Shown: positions 29,731-39,817 of the stretch, in pieces
How positions within the stretch are numbered: the stretch's first letter is position 1
How the letters are laid out: every line of letters begins with the position of its first letter
Notes under the pieces: model-generated
Told to the model about the DNA's origin: nothing
Seen by the model: the letters and a program-made list of their open reading frames with translations, nothing else
The model's database searches: none
Origin: Tenericutes bacterium HGW-Tenericutes-1
GTDB taxonomy: Bacteria > Bacillota_I > Bacilli_A > Izemoplasmatales > Hujiaoplasmataceae
Direction: 5' to 3'
Length of the DNA: 64,000 nt
Assembly: GCA_002839155.1 (NCBI GenBank)
Contig: PGXM01000004.1
Location: 1 to 64,000 of the forward strand
Program-made: the position numbers and the translations under genes

Positions 29731-30454
29731 AGCGTATGGCGATACTTTAAATGATGGAAAAGTCGAGTTAAGTTTTACGTTACCCATCGATTATTCCGTT
29801 GTTGCAATTGAAGCCGCAAAAATCTACGGCAAAAAACTCGGCATGATTGATCCAAGCATCGTTCACGCTGAATCTATTGGAAATGGATTCACATTCTTTG
29901 TAGTGTATGGATCAGTACCATTTGCTATTGAAACCTCTGATATTAAAGTAAAAATTATTGAGACGCCAACTTATTCAAAAGAAGAAATAGAAGCATTGAT
30001 TGAAGAAAAACTTAAACGAAATATCGTTTTTGTGGGAGCGTCTACTGGAACTGATGCTCACACAGTAGGGATTGATGCAATCATGAATATGAAAGGTTAT
30101 GCGGGTCATTACGGTTTAGAACGATATAAACATGTAGATGCATATAATATGGGAAGCCAGGTTCAAAATGAAGCTTTTATTAAAAAAGCTAAAGAAGTAA
30201 AAGCTGACGTTCTGTTAGTAAGCCAAACTGTTACTCAAAAAGAAGTTCATTTAAAAAACATGATTGAGCTTGTTGAATTGCTAGAAGCTGAAGGAATGCG
30301 GGACAAAGTCATCTTAATTGCTGGTGGGGCTAGAATCACACACGAGTTAGCAAAAGAGTTAGGGTATGATGCTGGCTTTGGGCCAGGAAAATTTGCAGAA
30401 GATGTTGCGTCCTATGCGGTATTAGAATTAATTCGAAGATTAGAATCTAAATAA
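29720..30454 (+). CDS. kamE: lysine 5,6-aminomutase beta subunit (B12-binding)
   Basis: DAHTVGID cobalamin-binding DxHxxG motif; overlaps kamD. Confidence 0.93.
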   Translation: MLIKAYGDTLNDGKVELSFTLPIDYSVVAIEAAKIYGKKLGMIDPSIVHAESIGNGFTFFVVYGSVPFAIETSDIKVKIIETPTYSKEEIEALIEEKLKRNIVFVGASTGTDAHTVGIDAIMNMKGYAGHYGLERYKHVDAYNMGSQVQNEAFIKKAKEVKADVLLVSQTVTQKEVHLKNMIELVELLEAEGMRDKVILIAGGARITHELAKELGYDAGFGPGKFAEDVASYAVLELIRRLESK

Positions 30455-30455
30455 A

Positions 30456-30495
30456 TATAAGGTCGGTGCTTAAAAAACATCGACCTTATATTTTA
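30456..30495 (+). terminator. Rho-independent terminator of the lysine operon
   Basis: TATAAGGTCGGTG-loop-CATCGACCTTATATTTT. Confidence 0.8.
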
Positions 30496-30576
30496 AGAAG
30501 TGATTGACCTATGATTGTATCATGATACAATAGAATTGCCATATAAATTCCATGATAGATTTCTACGGAGATACTT

Positions 30577-31188
30577 ATGCCCATTATTGAATATAACCAA
30601 GATATTATGAATTATCTAATAAAACGTGATCCAAAACTAGGAGCTTACATCGATCAATTCGGTTTTGTTGAAGTTAATCGAAACCCAAATATATTTGAGA
30701 CGGTTGTTTCTAGCATTATTAGTCAACAACTTTCATTAAAGGCAGCTTCGACCATTGAAAAAAGATTCAGGGATTTAATTGGCTCGTTTGAACCATATAC
30801 GATTATGTCCCATCATGATGATGAACTCAGAGCCTGTGGTCTTTCTTATCCGAAAATTAAGTATATAAAAGAATTTGCTTATAAAGTTCGTGAAAACGAA
30901 TTAGTGATTGATGATTTTGATTCTTTAGATGACGAAGAAGTGATTCAAAGACTTATTACTGTAAAAGGGATCGGAAGATGGACTGCTGAAATGCTCGCAA
31001 TGTTTTCACTAGGCCGGTTAGATATCTTTGCATTTGATGATTTAGCACTAAAAAAAGCCGTAATGAAAGTACAAGGTTATAAAACGTTTAGTAAGTTACG
31101 TTACGAACGATTAAAAAAGAAGTATTCTCCTTATGGAACGGTTGCGGCCATTTATTATTATGAAGTAAAAAATCGTGAAGGTTTATGA
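30577..31188 (+). CDS. DNA-3-methyladenine glycosylase II-type (HhH-GPD) DNA glycosylase
   Basis: VVSSIISQQLS, VKGIGRWTAEMLAMFSLGRLDIFAFDDLAL HhH-GPD. Confidence 0.9.
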   Translation: MPIIEYNQDIMNYLIKRDPKLGAYIDQFGFVEVNRNPNIFETVVSSIISQQLSLKAASTIEKRFRDLIGSFEPYTIMSHHDDELRACGLSYPKIKYIKEFAYKVRENELVIDDFDSLDDEEVIQRLITVKGIGRWTAEMLAMFSLGRLDIFAFDDLALKKAVMKVQGYKTFSKLRYERLKKKYSPYGTVAAIYYYEVKNREGL

Positions 31189-31423
31189 TTTGAGGGAAAT
31201 TATGGGAAATCAAGACACAAATAACCCATTATGGGGTTTACTTGGATTTTTTGTTCCTATCGCTGGAGTCGTTTTATACCTTGTATGGCGTTATGAACGG
31301 ATTAAAGATGGAAAATATGCACTTGTTGGCGCAATCATAGGTGCGGTTATTCAAATATCACTTTCAATTTTATTAAGAGTTTTTTTGATTGATTTGTTAA
31401 TAAGTGGATATACTTATTTTTGA
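31175..31423 (+). CDS. small membrane protein
   Basis: two TM helices; overlaps upstream gene by 14 nt. Confidence 0.5.
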   Translation: MKVYDLREIMGNQDTNNPLWGLLGFFVPIAGVVLYLVWRYERIKDGKYALVGAIIGAVIQISLSILLRVFLIDLLISGYTYF

Positions 31424-31505
31424 TTTGATTTGTTTAAAAACTTTTTCTTGACTTTCATTTTAATGAATAGTAAAATTGTAGTGCTATGAAAATTTAATGT
31501 CACAG

Positions 31506-31581
31506 GGCTCGTTGGAGAAACGGTTAACTCACATGCCTTTCACGCATGCATTCACGGGTTCGAATCCCGTACGAGTCACCA
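31506..31581 (+). tRNA. tRNA-Glu (TTC)
   Basis: cloverleaf; loop CTTTCAC; CCA encoded. Confidence 0.95.
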
Positions 31582-31582
31582 T

Positions 31583-31658
31583 GGAGGTTTAGCTCAGCCG
31601 GGAGAGCATCTGCCTTACAAGCAGAGGGTCGGCGGTTCGATCCCGTCAACCTCCACCA
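31583..31658 (+). tRNA. tRNA-Val (TAC)
   Basis: cloverleaf; loop CTTACAA; CCA encoded. Confidence 0.95.
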
Positions 31659-31659
31659 T

Positions 31660-31735
<76 letters not shown>

Positions 31736-31751
31736 TTTACTGTGGCTAGAT

Positions 31752-31780
31752 CTAGAATTGCGCACTTAAAGGTGCGCTTT
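31752..31780 (+). terminator. Rho-independent terminator after tRNA array
   Basis: GCGCAC-TTAAAG-GTGCGCTTTTCTTTT. Confidence 0.7.
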
Positions 31781-31796
31781 TCTTTTCTGAAAGAAG

Positions 31797-33206
31797 GTGC
31801 ATGAGTTGGCTCAAAATCTTGAGAAAAAACGAGATATGATTTTAAATCAAACACCGATATGGAAAGGCATGCTCATGCTTGCTATTCCAGTATTCTTGGT
31901 CAATATATTAAAAACGCTTCACGATGTCGTTGATGGTTTCTTTTTAGGACAAATACAAGGGATAGACAATCTAGGTGTTGCTTTTGCTACATATGCTCAA
32001 AGTGCGGTAGGAATTACTTGGTCCGTCTATTTTATTTTTATATCATTTGGTATTGGATTAAGTGTTGCCGGAAATGCTTTAATTGGACAATATGTTGGGA
32101 AAAAAGACCCTGTCGGATCAAAGCGTTATGCCAGTAATGTTGTTGTTATGTCATTTTTACTCGGTGTCATATTCAATATCATTCTTTATTTATTGACGCC
32201 CATATTAATGAAATTAATGGGGGCAGAAGGATTAACTTTACAATATTCTATCACTTATTTAAGAACTCGAAGTTTTGAAATGCCATTTTTATTTTTATCT
32301 TTTGGATTCCAAGCAGTAAGACAATCAACTGGTGATACAACAACACCAGTCATTGTGAGTGCAATATCGATTCTTGTGAACATTGTATTAACTTGGTGGA
32401 TGGTATCAATCTTACATATGGGCGTATATGGTGCGGCGTTATCGACAGTTATTGGAAATATGTCGATGGTACCTATAATTATTTATCTTTTTATTTATCC
32501 AAAAAACGGAATTAAAGTTAGTATAAAAAAAGATATGATTGATTTTTCAATCATAAAACATGTATTGAAAGTTGCAATTCCGGCTTCTACCGGGCAAGCA
32601 CTCCAAGCGTTTGGTTTTGTCATTATCAATACCTTTATATTAGCCTATGGGCCAGCTGTATCTGCGGCATATTACATTGGAAATCGTATCAATTCACTAG
32701 TAATGTTCCCTGTATCTGCGGTCTCTTCAATCTTAGCAATTTATATTGCTCAAAATGTCGGAGCTAACAATATACCGCGTGCGAAAGCGGCTTTTAGAAC
32801 CTGTATGACCATCGCCGTTTCATTGATGACGGTTGGGGCATTATTGATTATCCCTTTTAGAATGACTTTGGTTAGTATTTTTAATAACACTGACTTAGAA
32901 ACGATTAAGTACGCCGCTGAGTATACATTATTTCTCCATCTGGGATTACCATTAATGGGAATTTTCCAAACTTATTTATCGGCTTTTCAAGGTTCTGGCG
33001 ATACGAAATATTCTTTCCTTATGGCGCTCATCCGATTATGGGTGCTAAGAATTCCGATGGTTTTAGCATTCAAGTATTTAACAAATCTTGGTCCGCTTGG
33101 AGTATGGTATGCAATGCTTATAAGTAATATATTAATTGTTTTTGTTGGTTATTATTTATATACAAAAGTACGTTTTTTACCAAAAATAAAATCAGTAAGT
33201 GCATAA
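31797..33206 (+). CDS. MATE family efflux transporter
   Basis: 12-TM MATE pattern; VDGFFLGQ, QAVRQSTGDTTTPV, FQGSGDTKYSF. Confidence 0.9.
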   Translation: MHELAQNLEKKRDMILNQTPIWKGMLMLAIPVFLVNILKTLHDVVDGFFLGQIQGIDNLGVAFATYAQSAVGITWSVYFIFISFGIGLSVAGNALIGQYVGKKDPVGSKRYASNVVVMSFLLGVIFNIILYLLTPILMKLMGAEGLTLQYSITYLRTRSFEMPFLFLSFGFQAVRQSTGDTTTPVIVSAISILVNIVLTWWMVSILHMGVYGAALSTVIGNMSMVPIIIYLFIYPKNGIKVSIKKDMIDFSIIKHVLKVAIPASTGQALQAFGFVIINTFILAYGPAVSAAYYIGNRINSLVMFPVSAVSSILAIYIAQNVGANNIPRAKAAFRTCMTIAVSLMTVGALLIIPFRMTLVSIFNNTDLETIKYAAEYTLFLHLGLPLMGIFQTYLSAFQGSGDTKYSFLMALIRLWVLRIPMVLAFKYLTNLGPLGVWYAMLISNILIVFVGYYLYTKVRFLPKIKSVSA

Positions 33207-33248
33207 TATTCATTTGTTTTTGATATAATAGTACCGGTGGTGATTTTT

Positions 33249-34370
33249 ATGAATCCAATTGTATTCCCAAATTACGAGAACTCGATTCTCAATGTATCCA
33301 ATTCAATTCTTAAATATTATGGAGCCAAAACTTGGCATCCTACTTTGAGAGTTCTTGATCATGTCTTGGCTAAAAATTATCGAAATGTTGTTTTGTTGCT
33401 AATTGATGGTCTTGGAGTTGACGCTATCGTCAAGCATTTACCCGAAAAATCAATGCTTAGAAAACACCTTCAAACGACAATCACTTCTGTATTTCCTTCC
33501 ACGACAGTAGCCGCTACAACTGCGGTTTTATCGGGAAGAAGCCCGTTAGAGACCGGTTGGTTCGGTTGGCATCAATACATTAAAGAAGAAGATGAAAGTG
33601 TCATTCTGTTTTTAAATAAAGCCTATTATAATCCGGATAAAAAGTTTGATTATAACGTTGCTTCAAAATTTATTCCTTACACAAATTTGTATAGACAAAT
33701 AGAAGAAGCCAATTCACTTATGAAAACTGCTGAAATTTTTCCTGCATTCAGAACCCCTGAAAATAATTCAATCTCAAAACTTCTTGATGCAGTAACTTTA
33801 GTTACGAAATCAAGCGGGCAACACTTTGTCTATGCATATTGGGATAAAGTAGATTCCTATATGCATGAGTTTGGTCCAAGTTCAAATGAGGTTCACGAAC
33901 ATATTCTTGAAGTTGAAACTGCATTTTCAAATTATTTAAAAAATATGGATGATGATACAGTTATTATCGCCATCGCAGACCATGGTCAAGTTGATGTCGA
34001 AATAATTGATTTGTATCAGTATGATGATTTGATTAATACATTACTCAGAATGCCTACCAACGAATCACGTGCATCGGTATTTTATGTTAAGCCTGATCGC
34101 TTTGATGAATTTGAGAAATTATTTAACAAATATTTCAAAAATTATTTCAATTTATACAAATCAGAAGATGCTATTTCAATGGGATTATTTGGTTCTGGGA
34201 AGAAACATACAAGAAGTTTAGGATTTTTAGGAGATTATATTGCTATCGCAACTGATTATTTTATTTTTAATACCGTCAATGAGGGGTTTAGAATGAAAGG
34301 TCAGCATGCGGGATTATTAAAAGAAGAAATGCTTGTACCTTTGATTATAGCCACAAAAAAAAGCCTTTAA
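33249..34370 (+). CDS. alkaline phosphatase / type I phosphodiesterase superfamily protein
   Basis: LLLIDGLGVDAI, TITSVFPSTTVAATTAVLSGRSPLETGWFG, ADHGQ. Confidence 0.85.
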   Translation: MNPIVFPNYENSILNVSNSILKYYGAKTWHPTLRVLDHVLAKNYRNVVLLLIDGLGVDAIVKHLPEKSMLRKHLQTTITSVFPSTTVAATTAVLSGRSPLETGWFGWHQYIKEEDESVILFLNKAYYNPDKKFDYNVASKFIPYTNLYRQIEEANSLMKTAEIFPAFRTPENNSISKLLDAVTLVTKSSGQHFVYAYWDKVDSYMHEFGPSSNEVHEHILEVETAFSNYLKNMDDDTVIIAIADHGQVDVEIIDLYQYDDLINTLLRMPTNESRASVFYVKPDRFDEFEKLFNKYFKNYFNLYKSEDAISMGLFGSGKKHTRSLGFLGDYIAIATDYFIFNTVNEGFRMKGQHAGLLKEEMLVPLIIATKKSL

Positions 34371-34381
34371 GGCTTTTTTTA
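34355..34381. terminator. bidirectional terminator overlapping two convergent gene ends
   Basis: AAAAAAAGCC-TTTAA-GGCTTTTTTT. Confidence 0.75.
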
Positions 34382-34741
34382 ATATAATCCATCAATCAGT
34401 AACTCGCCAGTAGAACTATTCGTTGCAAGCGGGATTTTATAGACATCAGAGAGTCTTAATAATGCAGATACATCCGGTTCATGAGGTTGTGCAGTTAAGG
34501 GATCGCGGAAAAAGAATATTAAGTCAATCTCACCATTAGCTACGCGAGCTCCTATTTCTTGGTCTCCCCCAAGTGGACCTGATCTAAAACATTTGACGTT
34601 TAAACCAGTCGCTTCAATGACTCGGTGTCCTGTTGTGCCAGTTGCAAATAATTCATGTTTTTTTAAGATATCTTTATGCTTGACTGCAAAAGCAATCATC
34701 TCTGCTTTCATCTTATCATGGGCGATTAATGCAATTCTCAT
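34379..34741 (-). CDS. mgsA: methylglyoxal synthase
   Basis: [46 protein letters not shown]. Confidence 0.95.
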   Translation of the reverse strand: MRIALIAHDKMKAEMIAFAVKHKDILKKHELFATGTTGHRVIEATGLNVKCFRSGPLGGDQEIGARVANGEIDLIFFFRDPLTAQPHEPDVSALLRLSDVYKIPLATNSSTGELLIDGLY

Positions 34742-34905
34742 TTTACTCATCTCCAAAGTCCAATTTTGAATTCATTATATCATAGATAATCGGGCTGTGC
34801 AAAGCGTTTCAGCAATCTCACAAAGCGATTATAAAAAGTCAATTTTTAGTCTTGCATTCCCTTTATTGTTTTGATATAATGTAATAGCCGATAAAAAAGG
34901 CATAT

Positions 34906-34990
34906 GGAGGGGTAGCGAAGTGGCTAAACGCGGCAGACTGTAAATCTGCTCCCTATGGGTTCGGCGGTTCGAAACCGTCCCCCTCCACCA
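34906..34990 (+). tRNA. tRNA-Tyr (GTA)
   Basis: long variable arm; loop CTGTAAA; CCA encoded. Confidence 0.95.
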
Positions 34991-35003
34991 TTCTATCGAA
35001 TAA

Positions 35004-35031
35004 AAAAGTAGACATAAGGTCTACTTTTTTT
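35004..35031. terminator. bidirectional terminator AAAGTAGAC..GTCTACTTTTTTT
   Basis: perfect stem with A-tract and T-tract. Confidence 0.8.
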
Positions 35032-35033
35032 AT

Positions 35034-36875
35034 TTAAAATTGATTTATTTCGTTATTTAACCATTCCATACGTATTTCTAGATAATGATATAAGAAGTAA
35101 ACTTGACCTTCATAGGTCTTAATATCATAGATTTCGGGAGCAGTATACCAATCTTGGTTTTTACCAATGACATCCCAAGTCATAAAATTTTGATATCTTG
35201 ATTTTGCGATTGAATCTGTAGCGGGATATATTTTATCTAACAAAGTTTTAATTTCGGTTTCATAAAGTTCGTTCCAGCGCGTTTTTAAGTTTTCTCTAAA
35301 ACCAGGATATTGCATCAAAAAATAGAAAAATTTATTCTTGTATTCTAATGAAGTATACCAACCTTCAGGCCCTCTTGAATAAGCGTCTGCGTGGCCTTGA
35401 TTTCCGGTTGATAAATCAAAATCCCAAACGGGTCCCATTTTGAGTAATCCACCCTTGTCTTTGTAGTAATAAACGCTAGAATAGCCAGAATCAACGTTTT
35501 TAAAAAGTTCTTCGACGATAAACCAATCGATAAAGCTTGCTTCATCAATAAGATGAGAATAATTACCTTTGTTTTTAAGAGTGTTATAGACTGTTTCTAA
35601 ATAGTCTTCAATAAAATAGAGTTGGTTTTGACTATAATTCGCATCATCGATACTTGGTGATTTAATGACAAATGGAATGCCGTATAATATGAAATAATTG
35701 TCACCCGATGCATCATAATAGGGATCAAGGACTCTAAAATCAAATTCAACGAGATATCCAGTATCCAAACTAGTCGAACCCTCTTCAATATTAACGCGAT
35801 TCGGTGAAACTTCAACTTGATCAGTTAACATATAATTACCTTGAAATACGCCATTTAGATAGACATCGACGAACTGTGCAGAAGGTGTGTATTCCATGCC
35901 AATGTCGCGAGCAAAATTATAAGATAGATAGTTTCTAACCAGTGTATGATCGGTGTAATTTGCTAGTAATACCCAATCTTTTTGGGGCAATTTTGGCATT
36001 GCCGAAGTTGAATTACCTCTTGTTCTTATTTGTAAAGAAGCGTTTGATATCGGTGTCGTTTCAACGAGATTTTCATCATACATTTTTAATGTCAGTCTAG
36101 CAGATACATAAACATCTTTTGAAGTCACGGGGGCATTATTTGTCGTTGTAATATGTAATTCAGGTATTTTTGGCAATTCATTGAATGCTAACATCGTGAC
36201 CGATATTGGATAATATTTTGTTTGTTTTTGGTAGGTTACTTTTGCGTCGATATCAACACTAGTTTGTTCTTCAGGGAAGGTAAATAAAAAACGATTATTG
36301 AATAATTTATAATTTTGTGGAACCGAATATTCGATTTTAACGTTTTCTATTTCAAGGGAAGGCAAAGTAAAATCAGATGCAATTGTTTTTGGGAAAACCT
36401 CTTGTAAAGTTGAATAAACAGATTCAAAGACTAAATCGATTTGAGCTTGTTTGTATAAGCCTTCATCGCGAATTTGAATGATAATAAACTCTTTTTCGAT
36501 TTCAAGATTCTCATAAGTCAAGATGATAGATAGTTTAAGTTCAAAATCATAGGCTAATTCTTGAAATGGAAGAATGTTATTGATGACAGGGTTACTGTTG
36601 ACTAAATAGCTAACACTAACTAAAGGATTTGATGGTGTAGGCAGTTGTAAATCTTCAGTGAGAGCAAAGGGAAGTTCTTGTATTAAAGATTCATATTCTT
36701 CATCGATGACAAGGTTTCTGTAATCAGTCGTTGTTTCTGAAGAATTAGTAGTATCCGATTGGATTGTTGTAGTATCGGTGACGGAAGATGTCGTTGTAAA
36801 TGACAAAAAGTTTTCACACCCCGTTAGGAAGATGAAAAGCGTTAATAGACTTAGTAATCTTAGTTTTTTTATCAA
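35034..36875 (-). CDS. CotH kinase family lipoprotein
   Basis: lipobox LTGC; RTRGNSTSAMPKLPQKDWVLLANY, DPYYDAS..., GPVWDFDLSTGNQGH. Confidence 0.88.
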   Translation of the reverse strand: MIKKLRLLSLLTLFIFLTGCENFLSFTTTSSVTDTTTIQSDTTNSSETTTDYRNLVIDEEYESLIQELPFALTEDLQLPTPSNPLVSVSYLVNSNPVINNILPFQELAYDFELKLSIILTYENLEIEKEFIIIQIRDEGLYKQAQIDLVFESVYSTLQEVFPKTIASDFTLPSLEIENVKIEYSVPQNYKLFNNRFLFTFPEEQTSVDIDAKVTYQKQTKYYPISVTMLAFNELPKIPELHITTTNNAPVTSKDVYVSARLTLKMYDENLVETTPISNASLQIRTRGNSTSAMPKLPQKDWVLLANYTDHTLVRNYLSYNFARDIGMEYTPSAQFVDVYLNGVFQGNYMLTDQVEVSPNRVNIEEGSTSLDTGYLVEFDFRVLDPYYDASGDNYFILYGIPFVIKSPSIDDANYSQNQLYFIEDYLETVYNTLKNKGNYSHLIDEASFIDWFIVEELFKNVDSGYSSVYYYKDKGGLLKMGPVWDFDLSTGNQGHADAYSRGPEGWYTSLEYKNKFFYFLMQYPGFRENLKTRWNELYETEIKTLLDKIYPATDSIAKSRYQNFMTWDVIGKNQDWYTAPEIYDIKTYEGQVYFLYHYLEIRMEWLNNEINQF

Positions 36876-36970
36876 AGTAATCGCTCCTCGTATTTTTTAT
36901 TCATATGTTATATTAACATAAATTTGTGATATTACCAAAGATAAAAATAAAAAAGAGCGCATTTAAGCGC

Positions 36971-37663
36971 TCAAAACATTAGAACAACGTTTTCTTGATA
37001 CAATTTAAGCATTTCAGCGAATTCTGATATTTGTTTTTCAGAATAGGGGGGTGTATCTACCAATTCTTGATGAATACTTAAATATTTTATTGGTTTTCGA
37101 TAAGGATTTAAAACATATCTTGGAATAGCTGGCAATTCTTTTGCCATTTGAATTAAGTCATCGAGTGACAATTGAGGAATGACAGTAGTTCTAACTTCAA
37201 ATTGGCAATGATTATTGATTAATAATTGAATGGATTCAAGAACTTTAATTGCATCAGAATTATCCCCACAATAAAGGGAATATTTATCAATGGGAGCTTT
37301 ATAGTCAATCGCGAAATAATCAACATGACCTTGTTCAATTAACGTGGAAATCATTTCTGGGTTTGAACCATTGGAATCAAGTTTGGTGAGATATCCAAGA
37401 TTTTTCAATGATTTAAAAAACAGGGGTAAATCATCGTGAAGTGTAGGTTCGCCACCCGAGATAACAACTCCGTCGATTAAACCTTGTCGTTTTTGTAAGA
37501 ATTCATTAATTTCATTTAAATCGAGAATGTCAGTAATTTCTTCAATGAGGCCACGATTATGACAGTAGAAGCAGTTGTAGTTACATCCTGGTACAAATAA
37601 TACCGTTGCTATTTTTCCTGGATAATCAATGAGAGATGATTTGACAATTCCTGAAAAGATCAT
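36971..37663 (-). CDS. nrdG: anaerobic ribonucleotide reductase activating protein (radical SAM)
   Basis: VPGCNYNCFYCHNRGL; SGGEPTLHDDL; overlaps nrdD by 4 nt. Confidence 0.92.
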   Translation of the reverse strand: MIFSGIVKSSLIDYPGKIATVLFVPGCNYNCFYCHNRGLIEEITDILDLNEINEFLQKRQGLIDGVVISGGEPTLHDDLPLFFKSLKNLGYLTKLDSNGSNPEMISTLIEQGHVDYFAIDYKAPIDKYSLYCGDNSDAIKVLESIQLLINNHCQFEVRTTVIPQLSLDDLIQMAKELPAIPRYVLNPYRKPIKYLSIHQELVDTPPYSEKQISEFAEMLKLYQENVVLMF

Positions 37664-39777
37664 GAATGTAAAACCCCTAAATCGATTTCGTCTTCTTTTA
37701 TGACATATTTGACACGATCAATATATTCGGCTTTCTTGCCCTTGTTAAAGTTTTGAACGGGTCTTAGATATCCAACAACCCTTGTATATACTTCAGCTGG
37801 TTGTCCACAAGTCGGACATTTGAAATGTTCGCCAGAAATATATCCGTGTTCATTACATACAGAGAATGTTGGTGTTATTGAAATATAAGGGAGTTTATAT
37901 TTTGTGAAGATCTTCTTAATTAATTCTTTTGTGGTTTGGATGTCTTTGACTCTTTCGCCTAAATAGAGATGTAAAACCGTTCCGCCGGTATAGAGTGATT
38001 GAAGTTCATCTTGTAAATCTAAAGTTTCAAATATATCGTCGGTGTATCCAACTGGAAGTTGAGACGAATTGGTGTAATAAGGAACTTTATCTCCTGATGC
38101 AATTATATCTGGGAATCTTTCTTTATCTTGTTTCGCAAGACGATAACTTGTTCCCTCCGCTGGAGTGGCTTCAAGGTTATAATAGTTTCCTGTTTCTTCT
38201 TGAATGTCTTTGATGACATCACGCATATAATTAAGGGTTTTTAAAGAAAATGCCTGTCCAGTTTTTGAAGTAATATTAACCTCTCGTCCAAAAAGATTTT
38301 GAATTGCTTCGTTCATTCCTATCAAACCTATAGTATTAAAGTGATTGAACCAATAGGATCCGCTTTTTAATTTAACATCTTTAAGGTAATTAGAACTATA
38401 CGGATATAATCCTTTACCCGTTTGTTCTTCGATTATTTTTCGTTTCATTTCAAGACTCTTTTTTGCGATATTAATTGTAGCCCATAAACGTGTAAAGAAC
38501 TCTGATTCAGATTTTGAAAGATAAGCCAATCTCGGAAGATTAACGGTAACGACACCAATAGATCCCGTTAATGGATTAGATCCAAATAACCCACCGCCGC
38601 GTTTTCTTAATTCGGTTGTATCTAAACGAAGTCGACAGCACATCGATAATGCATCTTCAGGTGATAAGTCACTATTGATATAATTCGAGAAATAAGGGAT
38701 ACCATATTTCGCAGTAATTTCCATATACTTTTCAACAACGGGACTTTCCCATTTAAAATCTTTTGTAACATTGATTGTTGGAATAGGGAAGGTAAAAACT
38801 CGACCCTTTGCATCGCCTTCCATCATCACATCACAAAATGCCATGTTTAATAAATCCATCTCTTCTTGGAAGTCGCCATAAGATTCGGGCATCAATTTTC
38901 CACCGATGATAACATTTTGATCTTTGAGCGTTGAAGGTGGAATAATATCAAAAGTTAGGTTGCTAAAAGGGCATTGAAAACCAACGCGTGTTGGGACATT
39001 CAAATTAAATATAAACTCTTGTAACGCTTGACGAACCGCTTTAAAATCTAGTTTATCATATCGAATAAAAGGAGCTGCATAAGTATCAAATGATGACCAT
39101 GCTTGAGCACCTGCAGTTTCTCCTTGAGTTGTAAAAGTGGAGTTGACTACTTGACCTAAAAAAGAACGTAAATGTTTTGGAGGATTTGATTCAACTTTTC
39201 CGATAACTCCTCCAAATCCATTGATTAAGATTTGTCTTAAATCCCATCCGGCACAGTAAGGACCAAAGAACCCTAAATCATGAATATGAATATCTCCCTG
39301 GAGATGTGCATCACGGATATCTTGTGAATAAACCTCATGAAGCCAATAGTTCTTAGTGAATTCTTCACGGACATAATTATTTAAACCATTAATTGATTTA
39401 GAAGTATTTGCATTCTCATTAATTTGCCAATCTCTATCATTTAAATACTCAGTAAACATTTCAATCGTTGCACCTATCAAAGCATTGGATTCACGAGATG
39501 CTCTACGTTTTTCTCGATATAAAATAAAGGCTTTTGCAGTTTTAGCGTGTCCATTTTCGATAAGTACTTTTTCTACTATATCTTGGACGCCTTCTACATC
39601 TGCAATTCCATTAGGATATCTTTTGTCACAAAGCGAACAAACTTCTTCAGCAAGTTCTTCTGATTTAGCAAAATCCGAACCACCAACTGAACTTGCGGCT
39701 TTGAAAATTGCAAGAACAATTTTTTCCTTTCTAAAAGGTGCAATTGATTGATCTCTTTTAATAATGCTTTTAATCAT
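37660..39777 (-). CDS. nrdD: anaerobic (class III) ribonucleoside-triphosphate reductase
   Basis: N-terminal ATP-cone, IHIHDLGFFGPYCAGWDLRQILINGFGG, C-terminal CxxC pair CNEHGYISGEHFKCPTCG. Confidence 0.95.
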   Translation of the reverse strand: MIKSIIKRDQSIAPFRKEKIVLAIFKAASSVGGSDFAKSEELAEEVCSLCDKRYPNGIADVEGVQDIVEKVLIENGHAKTAKAFILYREKRRASRESNALIGATIEMFTEYLNDRDWQINENANTSKSINGLNNYVREEFTKNYWLHEVYSQDIRDAHLQGDIHIHDLGFFGPYCAGWDLRQILINGFGGVIGKVESNPPKHLRSFLGQVVNSTFTTQGETAGAQAWSSFDTYAAPFIRYDKLDFKAVRQALQEFIFNLNVPTRVGFQCPFSNLTFDIIPPSTLKDQNVIIGGKLMPESYGDFQEEMDLLNMAFCDVMMEGDAKGRVFTFPIPTINVTKDFKWESPVVEKYMEITAKYGIPYFSNYINSDLSPEDALSMCCRLRLDTTELRKRGGGLFGSNPLTGSIGVVTVNLPRLAYLSKSESEFFTRLWATINIAKKSLEMKRKIIEEQTGKGLYPYSSNYLKDVKLKSGSYWFNHFNTIGLIGMNEAIQNLFGREVNITSKTGQAFSLKTLNYMRDVIKDIQEETGNYYNLEATPAEGTSYRLAKQDKERFPDIIASGDKVPYYTNSSQLPVGYTDDIFETLDLQDELQSLYTGGTVLHLYLGERVKDIQTTKELIKKIFTKYKLPYISITPTFSVCNEHGYISGEHFKCPTCGQPAEVYTRVVGYLRPVQNFNKGKKAEYIDRVKYVIKEDEIDLGVLHS

Positions 39778-39817
39778 GATATAGTATCCCCCATATAAAA
39801 AAGTAGCAGTGTGCATT

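Noticed and set aside
39777-39816. Upstream start of nrdD giving MHTATFLYGGYYI extension
   Set aside because: MIKSIIKRDQ start at 39777 has a GGGGGA RBS and fits the family N-terminus.
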